Assembly: GCA_009733575.1 (NCBI GenBank)
Contig: ML769537.1
Location: forward strand, 101,893-165,892
Direction of reading: 5' to 3'
DNA length: 64,000 nucleotides
Source: Gymnopus androsaceus JB14
Taxonomy: Eukaryota > Basidiomycota > Agaricomycetes > Agaricales > Omphalotaceae
A program made the translations under genes and the position numbers. Shown here piece after piece: positions 57,463 to 64,000 of this stretch (positions within the stretch are counted from its first letter, which is position 1; every line of letters begins with the position of its first letter). The notes beneath the pieces were generated by a model. It worked only from the letters and a program-made list of their open reading frames with translations, ran no database searches and had not been told where the DNA came from.

Positions 57463-59744
57463 ATGAGTTCAATTTGCTCAGTTTATTCACTGCCTCATAC
57501 GCCTTCGCCAAAGGAAACTCCAGAGGAAAGAGAGCCACAAATGCAACGCGAGAATGACGCCAAAAACATCAGCGATAAAATTGATGAAATGATGGGGCAA
57601 GAAAGGATAGAGCGTCAGAAGTCGCGCGCCGAGGTTAACGTGCTTCTTTTGGGTCAGTCGGAAAGTGGGAAGAGTACAACTTTGAAGCGTAAGTTGCGCG
57701 TTTACTACGGTCCTTTTCATTGAAACAATCCACTGCCTTACTTGAGGAAGGTAAGTATAAAATTCATCTTGCAAAAAATACGTAGAAATAGCTACCTCTT
57801 AGCCTCTGGGATGTGTTCATTCGACGGTGTTTTCACTCTCCGTTCTATTGGACCAGGTTACGACTACCGCTGTTTCGCTGACCATTTTCTTCAACAGAAT
57901 TCCAATTGCTTCACACACCGTTTGCATTTCACACGGAACGTATTGCGTGGAGAGCAGTCATCTATCTAAATCTACTGCGATCAGTGAGACGGTATGGGCA
58001 CTACTAATGTCTCTGCATTTATCTTAACCTCACTGTTTGAATTCCAGAATCCTCGACGCCTTATCACCGGAAAGAGATGTTGATGACCATGAAGACGAAT
58101 CTGTTGAGGATTCGGCCAGTGTTATCATACCTTCCAATGACCATCCACCCTCCGCTATATCAGGCACCAGAGTACCCAACTACGATATGTATCGTCAACG
58201 TCTAGAACCGCTCGTACATTGGGAGGAGAGATTAACTCGTCTTCTTACTGCACCCGGCGAAGACGAGCCAACGCATCTTCCTCTTTCTTGGCAAGAATCC
58301 GGTACAATTAATGGGTCTTTTCGACTAACTCCCACAATGACGGGAGGCAATCGACCCAAGAGTCTGAAAAGTGCGCATTTCGAGGAGATTGAAGGCTGGT
58401 GGGAAGATCCGGACGATCTAGTACATGCTTTGAATGCCTGCGCGCCTGCCATGCTGGACCTATGGAAAGATCCCTGTGTACGTCAACGACTCGAAGAAAA
58501 AAGGCTGAGACTGAAAGAAAGCGCTGGATTGTATGTTCTTCGTCCTCACTGCGGTGACGCCTGTTAATGGTCCATTTTTTAGCTATTTGAATGATATACC
58601 TCGTATCACAGCCAAGAAATACATCCCAACCGATGGTCTGTATTATCCTCGCTGACATTTTTTTTGTACTAATGTTTCCGATAGCTGATGTTCTCAAAGC
58701 GAGGCTAAAGACAATCGGAGTCATCGAGCATTCGTTTCACATCTCTTCTGGCACCAACCGGGGTGTACAATGGAAAATTTACGATGTTGGTGGAGCTCGG
58801 AACCAACGACACGCCTGGGCGCCCTATTTTGAAGGTAAGTGGATTGAGAGTTATATGATTTACGCTAACACCGATGTCAACAGATGGTGAGCGCAGTTTT
58901 CCCGTCTCCGCAATCTGTCCGCGGGCTCAGGGAATTATATGTCTTACTCCAACTTTTAATAGTGAACGCCATCATATTTTTGGCTCCGATATCAGCTTTT
59001 GACCAAGTGTTGACGGAAGTAAGTGGAGCGAGGAGATAGATGACTTGTATTTCTTCTAACTTTCTTGCTCTCCTAGGACCACCGTGTCAACAGGCTAGAA
59101 GACTCTCTTTTGCTCTGGAAGGGAGTAACTTCAAATAAACTTTTGGCCAATGTGAATATTGTGCTATTCTTGAACGTAAGCTTCAGCTTTTTCCTGTCAT
59201 GGCCTTTACTGATGGAAATTATTCCAGAAATGTGACCTTTTACAGGTATGTTGTTCTCGTTCTGTCCCAGTCCTTGTACCCGCGACATAGAATCATTCTG
59301 ACTTGTTTATACACAGGATAAGCTAGATGCCGGTGTCCGGTTAAACCACCACATGGTGTCATATGGGGACAGGCCCAACGATTACGACTCTGTATCAAAA
59401 TGTATGTCAATCCTTGTGTTTTCTCTTCCTAATGATACCTAATATAGAATATCTTCTATATAGACTTTCGCAACAAGTTTGGCGCTATTCACCAATCTGT
59501 TACGCCTAACAAAGAGCGGGAGCTATACAGTAAGAACCGTGGGCCCTTTTTTTCTTGCCTACCGCTAATTCAGAATATTCTCTCTTCCAGTTCATTTGAC
59601 AGCTGTTACTGATACAAGTCGTACGGTGACTATCATTGCTGATGGTACGTCTCATCCATCTATGTCGCTTGTGAAGCTTAATCTTTCCTTGCAGTACGGG
59701 ATATCATTATTAGGGGGAACCTCCGATCCCTCAGATTAGTATAA
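57463..59744 (+). CDS. Heterotrimeric G-protein alpha subunit-like GTPase (divergent Agaricomycete clade)
   Basis: If separate, starts MSSICSVYSLPHTPSPKETP. The N-terminal coiled part (ETPEEREPQMQRENDAKNIS) leads to the P-loop VNVLLLGQSESGKSTTLK (57640-57690). A long intron (about 57690-57897) precedes FQLLHTPFAFHTERIAWRAV. The helical domain has an acidic insertion near 58070-58140, then PLVHWEERLTRLL, WWEDPDDLVHALNACAPAML, YLNDIPRITAKKYIPTD. Switch I is VLKARLKTIGVIEHSF (Arg kept). Switch II is KIYDVGGARNQRHAWAPYF, with Ala where the GTPase Gln normally sits. NIVLFLNKCDLLQ (NKxD) and HLTAVTDTSRTV complete the fold, and the end is VRDIIIRGNLRSLRLV at 59744. Introns are canonical. Such proteins signal downstream of membrane receptors; loss of the Gln predicts slow GTP hydrolysis, by inference from classical G-alpha. 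Confidence 0.85.
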
Positions 59745-60534
59745 CCACCTTCTAAGATTCTCGACTATTTCTTCTCTCTATTTTATTAAGTGTATATATA
59801 TATATGCTTCCTCTTCATTTTATGAATTGAATCATCGCAAACCATATATCTTTGTTGTTCTAATAATCTGCAAATCTTTTTCCATTTATACTGGCTATCT
59901 GTATCATTTGTCGTATGGGATCTTTCTTTCAATATGTGCCTTTTCCATTGCAACACTGTATGTAAGTTACAATCTGAAAAGTACCGTTCTGAAACATGAG
60001 CTCTGGGGATTGATGCGACCGCTGTGCATATGATTAATGGTGATTAGTGCATACAAGTGCATATACACACAAAACACTGCATATATGCATTGACTTCATC
60101 TCAAGTACCATTAAAAGGTGATTTTCAACAAGAGACAATGAATGTCTATAATATATTTATCATTCTATGCGCTTAGTATCGAAATGGGAGTAAAAACAGC
60201 GTCGCGATTCGGCTTAGAGAGCCTAAGATCTAAACACGGAGGTCAAAGCGTATTTTATTGATGGGCAGAAACACATCGAAACCAAGGGAAATAAAGATGT
60301 TCCGAGAAGAAAGGAGCCCGACGGATGTGAGATCAAGTCCGACAGACCTTGAAACAAGTCGGGATGACTTAGGTTTAGCCAGGGAACGTATTGGAAAGGA
60401 GATCCGAGGCAGGGAAAGCTTTTAGGCCGAATTAGGAAAGATAGGGCAAACGGAGGCTTTTTACAGCCTTCGGGGCATCGGAAACGGAGAAAAAGAGACC
60501 CGAGGGATAAACCGAAGATGACTGCGGATAGGCA
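59745..60534. other. Intergenic region after the G-alpha gene
   Basis: A (TA)n run lies at about 59792-59803. The minus ORF 60573-60223 is unrecognised and crosses the insertion border at 60551, so it is not a single gene. Confidence 0.35.
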
Positions 60535-61910
60535 GGTTGAACACCCCTTGTGAAAATCACACACACATGACACAAAAAAAATGCATTTGATATGTTGTGC
60601 ATTGTTTCATTTACTGTATAATTAGAATCATTAGCTCAGTCATGCATCATCCTCAGAAGAATTGGAAATTCCTATTGTATACATGACATCATTGGAAGAC
60701 CAAATACTGAAGAGAGGCATGTCATCCAATGGGAGTCAGATGCTGCAACTACAATGACCTCAACCATAATCCCTTCTAAACTACTTCATCCCCTGGTATT
60801 GACACACAGATGAGACAAGCCAGTGATATTCATTTGCAGATGGAATCTAGAGGTGCAAGTTGAGGTATATATTGTAGAGCAATGATTAGATATGCTGCAT
60901 CCAACATGTGTACCCATGCTATCTACATAAGTGACTGGACATACTGTGCTGGCCAAATATGATCACTTTTCAAGCTCACAAATTGTTGTTTTTGCATACA
61001 AAAAAATGTAACTACATGGCCAAACCTTTGTATGCACTATGTCTATCCAGCTACGGATAAACTGAGGACTGTTTCAGATTTTCAACTGAGGCTCAAATTT
61101 TTGTACCTGGTTTCAATTTCTGTAGATTGTACTGTGTTGCACTTTTATTTTGATTTCTTGCTCCAATAAGTCCAGATTATATCTGGAAAGACAAACTGAG
61201 TTTATCTGCTGCCGATTTCAACTGAGACTTACCTTTTTGTACCCGGTTTCAAACTCCTAAGTAGACCCTGTTTACTTTCCTTCACCATCACTTTGCTTTG
61301 ACCGTTATGTCATATAGAGGAGCTGCAAGGCCTGCAGAATTTGATGACCCTCAAGACAAGCTCATAGCTCATCCAAAGTATCCCTTCATTAAATGCACAT
61401 ATACTAGTTTGGGAAGTTACTTTTAATCAAGTCGAATGGCTTGTCAGCTGCAAAATTTGTCAGTCGGAATGTCAAACTGTCTACGATGCTAGATGGCATG
61501 CCAAAACAACAAAGCATATCATTAAAGCTTTTGTACTGTCAAGGCTCTGGGTGGTGTTCTAGGTCAATTCAACTACAAAAATAAAGCTGTAAAAACCATT
61601 TAGAGTACTCAGCATCTCAAATCTCCCTGAAAAACATGGATTTTATAGGGTATGATGCAATTTAGTACCAATTTAGCACCTCCATCAAAAAGTATTGTCA
61701 ATGCAAGTCCACCTACACCAGGTTGAATTGAACTTAGATGAGCTGCTTAGTATTAAATTACCTCTGGAAATGTTGTTCAAAGGTGCAAAGGAGGAAAAAT
61801 TGCTATGTAATGCAAATTTGAAGTTGAAATCCTCCAAAGTGTGGGAAAATTTTTCTATTAAGACCCAAAAACAAGGTCATGTCGGGACTTAATGGGTTGA
61901 ACACCCCTTG
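60535..61910. mobile_element. 1.34-kb insertion flanked by 16-bp direct repeats
   Basis: GGTTGAACACCCCTTG occurs at 60535-60550 and again at 61895-61910; everything between (60551-61894) is AT-rich. The interior has a diverged direct repeat (TTTTTGTACCTGGTTTCAA near 61096 and TTTTTGTACCCGGTTTCAA near 61228). A coding trace near 61430-61520 reads NQVEWLVSCKICQSECQ then ARWHAKTTKHI, a C-x2-C-x12-H-x5-H finger. A 16-bp target-site duplication is longer than most DNA transposons leave; a retroelement-type insertion is possible. Confidence 0.6.
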
Positions 61911-62609
61911 AAGCTGACTCTTTCCATTGCCAATCAACTCCCTCCACTTCGTTGGCCCCCCAAACTTCTCCTGCCATTCCCTTCACCTTTGCTACCAATG
62001 CCAATGTCATAACTACTCAACTCCCTCAGGCTTTGAGTGATCCCAGTTCAGAGCGGAAACCATTACCTCCCATTGATAGCTTCCCAGATTACTCTGAAGA
62101 TCAATATGAACCAATCCAGAAAATTGACCGGACTGAAATTGATGCCTTGAATCCCGAGCTCTCTGGTTCACATGAAGCTGAGAATATACAGACTTTGGAT
62201 GACTATGCTTCATATGTACCAATTCGGACCAGACAACATTGATTCCAAGGATGATTTGGATGAACAGGATATTCCTAGTGATTCTGAGTTGGACTCAGAC
62301 ACCTTCAGTCAGAATCAAGGTACGTGCACCCAGAATTTTCTTTATCTCAATTTCAACTATCATGATTGTAGGTGACAATGCATTTGACCCATTTGATGGT
62401 CTTGCTAACAAATGCTCTCGCAAAAATGAGTCCGATAAGTCCTTGGAATGGTTCCCTTGGGACAATCAAATGGTAGGTCACAAAATCTCATATGCAGGAT
62501 CTGTACTAATAGTTTATACATCATCAGAGTCTGGATTCTCGAGACTATATTATTGATCTTATTAGGTCTGCTTCCAAGAACCAACGGAATAATTTGCACA
62601 TATGTGTAT
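61911..62609 (+). pseudogene. Unknown coding fragment, possibly transposase N-terminus
   Basis: The plus strand reads LPPIDSFPDYSEDQYEPIQK, TEIDALNPELSGSHEAENIQ, then in another frame FGPDNIDSKDDLDEQDIPSD. After a GTACGT..GTAG intron come GDNAFDPFDGLANKCSRK and SLEWFPWDNQM. The acidic run followed by a 'WFPW' segment recalls the start of large basidiomycete transposases (KDZ-like), but I cannot confirm this. Confidence 0.35.
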
Positions 62610-62975
62610 CTCCAAATCTTCAAACTACTTACAGCAAAATAATCACATACACCTCTGCCCCATACACCGATCTTTGAAATCCATCAGTGTCACGAGATCG
62701 TGAAGGAAACGTTTGTCAATGCACCAATCGAACACACTTTCAGCGCAATTGGAGATGACGGTTCTCGAGCTGCTTGCTTCGACTCTTCCCTTGCTCAATG
62801 TTGGATTTTTTACCGATGTGAGCCCACAAGCTAAGGATAAAGATGGAAAGAAAGTGCTATTCATTATCTTTGGATCTGCACATCGATCCCAGAAGAGAGA
62901 GGTCGACCGTAGTGTATGGAAGCACTTGCCTATGATGATACAAGAAGGAACAATCGTGAGGAGCCATGCTTAATT
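62610..62975 (+). pseudogene. Medium-chain reductase, 3' fragment
   Basis: LQIFKLL at about 62615 and the following TCACATACACCTCTGCCCCA match the right-edge exon of the next gene (LQIFRLLGFSTIITYASARH). Then APIEHTFSAIGDDGSRAACF, after an indel FTDVSPQAKDKDGKKVLFII, FGSAHRSQKREVDRSVWKHL. Stops precede the usual end. It is a tandem relic of the downstream gene; the 5' two thirds are missing. Confidence 0.75.
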
Positions 62976-63215
62976 TTGCATGATGATGCATCGGTTTACA
63001 GCGTCTGCAGAACACGTGTCTCCTCGGTCGCTCAGGAGTCAGCTCTTTCCCGGGCCGACTCGGAATGTGAAGTATTTAGTACGCTTTGTCACTGGGATAC
63101 GTGGCTGAGTAAGTTCCAATTGTGATTTATCATCCTTGGCCAAGTTACGAGGTAATGGGGGACTCTATATATATATATTATATATGACGATCGAAAAAGA
63201 AGCCACTGTTTCAGC

Positions 63216-64000
63216 ATGTCTCAAAAAGTTCTTTTTCTAGAGAAAGCCTTGGGCTCATTCATGGTGGCCAATGCCCCCATCCCGAAGCCAGGTCCCGGAA
63301 AGGTCTCTATCAAAGTTATCAGTAGCGCTCTGAACCCAGTTGATTGGAAGATTCAAGCATTCGACTTTGGCGTGAAATATCCTGCAATTATCGGAGTAGA
63401 CATTGCTGGTGATGTGGAAGAAATCGGCGAGGGTGTTCAAGGCTTCTCCAAAGGCGATAAAGTGTAAGTACGTTTGCTTTGGATTTCGGAACCGTTCTCT
63501 GAGCTCTCTGGCTGGATGAATGTTGTGCTGATATATGCTGGCCTACTAGCTTCTGCCAGGGTACGTTCGTAAGCGAAATGGGTGGCTTCCAGCAATACGC
63601 GTTGAATCCCGCTGAAATTGTTGGCAAGGTCAGTGATTTAAAATAATAGTGCGCATCAAGTCCCCATTAGACCTCGATTTACCATTTAGATCCCTTCCAA
63701 CATCGACTATGCGCAGGCTTCGTCAATTCCTGTTGGATTCACCACTGCCGCTATTGGTATCATGTCCAAAAACGGATTAGCTCTCAATCCTTCCTTCGAC
63801 TCCAATGTCAGCTTTTCCGGGAAACCCGCGTTCGTTTTTGGTGGCAGCACGTCAGTTGGCCAATATGGTTCGTAATTTCTTGTCAATCTCAGCCGTGGTA
63901 AGTATTCTCACCGACTTACATAGCTCTCCAAATCTTCAGACTTCTTGGATTCAGTACTATCATCACATACGCCTCTGCCCGACACACAGATTTCTTGAAA
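63216..64000 (+). CDS. Medium-chain (zinc-type) alcohol dehydrogenase/quinone oxidoreductase-like, partial
   Basis: Starts ATG 63216 (MSQKVLFLEKALGSFMVANA) and leaves the window on the right. Exon 1 (63216-63463) has PKPGPGKVSIKVISSALNPV and the GVDIAGDVEEIGEGVQGFSK then GDKV stretch. Exon 2 (about 63550-63628): FCQGTFVSEMGGFQQYALNP. Exon 3 (63690-63868): ASSIPVGFTTAAIGIMSKNG and the nucleotide-binding VFGGSTSVGQYA. Exon 4 (from about 63932): LQIFRLLGFSTIITYASARH. Introns are canonical. The GroES-like half and Rossmann motif fit the MDR superfamily, NAD(P)H-dependent reduction; the position of catalytic zinc ligands (GHE/C) is not conserved, as in enoyl-reductase/quinone-reductase branches. 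Substrate unknown. A TATATATATATTATATAT run lies 25-45 bases upstream of the start. Confidence 0.85.

Noticed and set aside
60223..60573. 116-codon minus-strand ORF
   Set aside because: It crosses the border of the insertion at 60551 and has no recognisable similarity.
61952..62640. KDZ-type transposase
   Set aside because: Only an acidic N-terminal stretch and 'WFPW' resemble such proteins; no catalytic part is visible, so the family is not asserted.

Overview
The window looks like nuclear DNA of a mushroom-forming basidiomycete (Agaricomycetes). Genes are broken by many introns of about 40-70 bp with GTRNGT donors and CTNAY-type branch sequences. Several families are ones I know mainly from Agaricomycetes: DUF6699, DUF6534-type 7TM proteins, RTA1-like proteins, a divergent G-alpha clade and the 'LLP.GxGYPLW' family. 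Because of the introns, most long single-frame ORFs are only single exons; the gene models here were assembled by hand from splice signals.

Layout. 0-6 kb: a minus-strand gene with two U1/matrin-type zinc fingers that runs off the left edge, an intact DUF6699 gene, a DUF6699 relic, and an Old Yellow Enzyme gene with a frameshift and a lost catalytic pair. 6-15 kb: an AT-rich block of non-autonomous inverted-repeat elements (one pair nested, one carrying a long hairpin and a promoter-like segment) around one 7TM gene. 15-25 kb: an RTA1 relic, a DUF6699 pseudogene, a Zn2Cys6 regulator with several frame breaks, a CCDC124 relic, two tRNA-like (SINE-like) units and a DUF6534-type 7TM gene. 25-33 kb: poorly recognisable lineage-specific genes, some duplicated and decaying. 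33.8-45.5 kb: the most structured part. RTA1 and CCDC124 (Lso2/ribosome-associated coiled-coil) lie divergently around a 333-bp intergenic region; the RTA1 half, the promoter and the first part of CCDC124, followed by a convergent aminoglycoside-phosphotransferase-like (APH) gene, have been copied twice more as a direct tandem array. In the two extra units RTA1 stays mostly readable while CCDC124 and APH decay. 45.9-46.6 kb: a small secreted protein. 47.7-57.4 kb: a second AT-rich, transposon-rich block with two 5' Ty1/copia ends, one carrying a nearly complete but internally deleted polyprotein, two small hairpin MITEs and an Agaricomycete-specific gene that reads straight into a G-alpha-like gene (to 59.7 kb). 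60.5-61.9 kb: a 1.3-kb insertion with 16-bp target-site repeats. 62.6-64 kb: a 3' fragment of a medium-chain reductase upstream of the intact 5' part of a second copy, which runs off the right edge.

The genes do not form one obvious pathway. The coherent theme is local duplication and decay (DUF6699 x3, RTA1 x4, CCDC124 x4, APH x3, reductase x2, two unknown families x2) driven or accompanied by transposons. Single-base insertions recur in several otherwise conserved genes, so sequencing or assembly error must be excluded before each is called a pseudogene.
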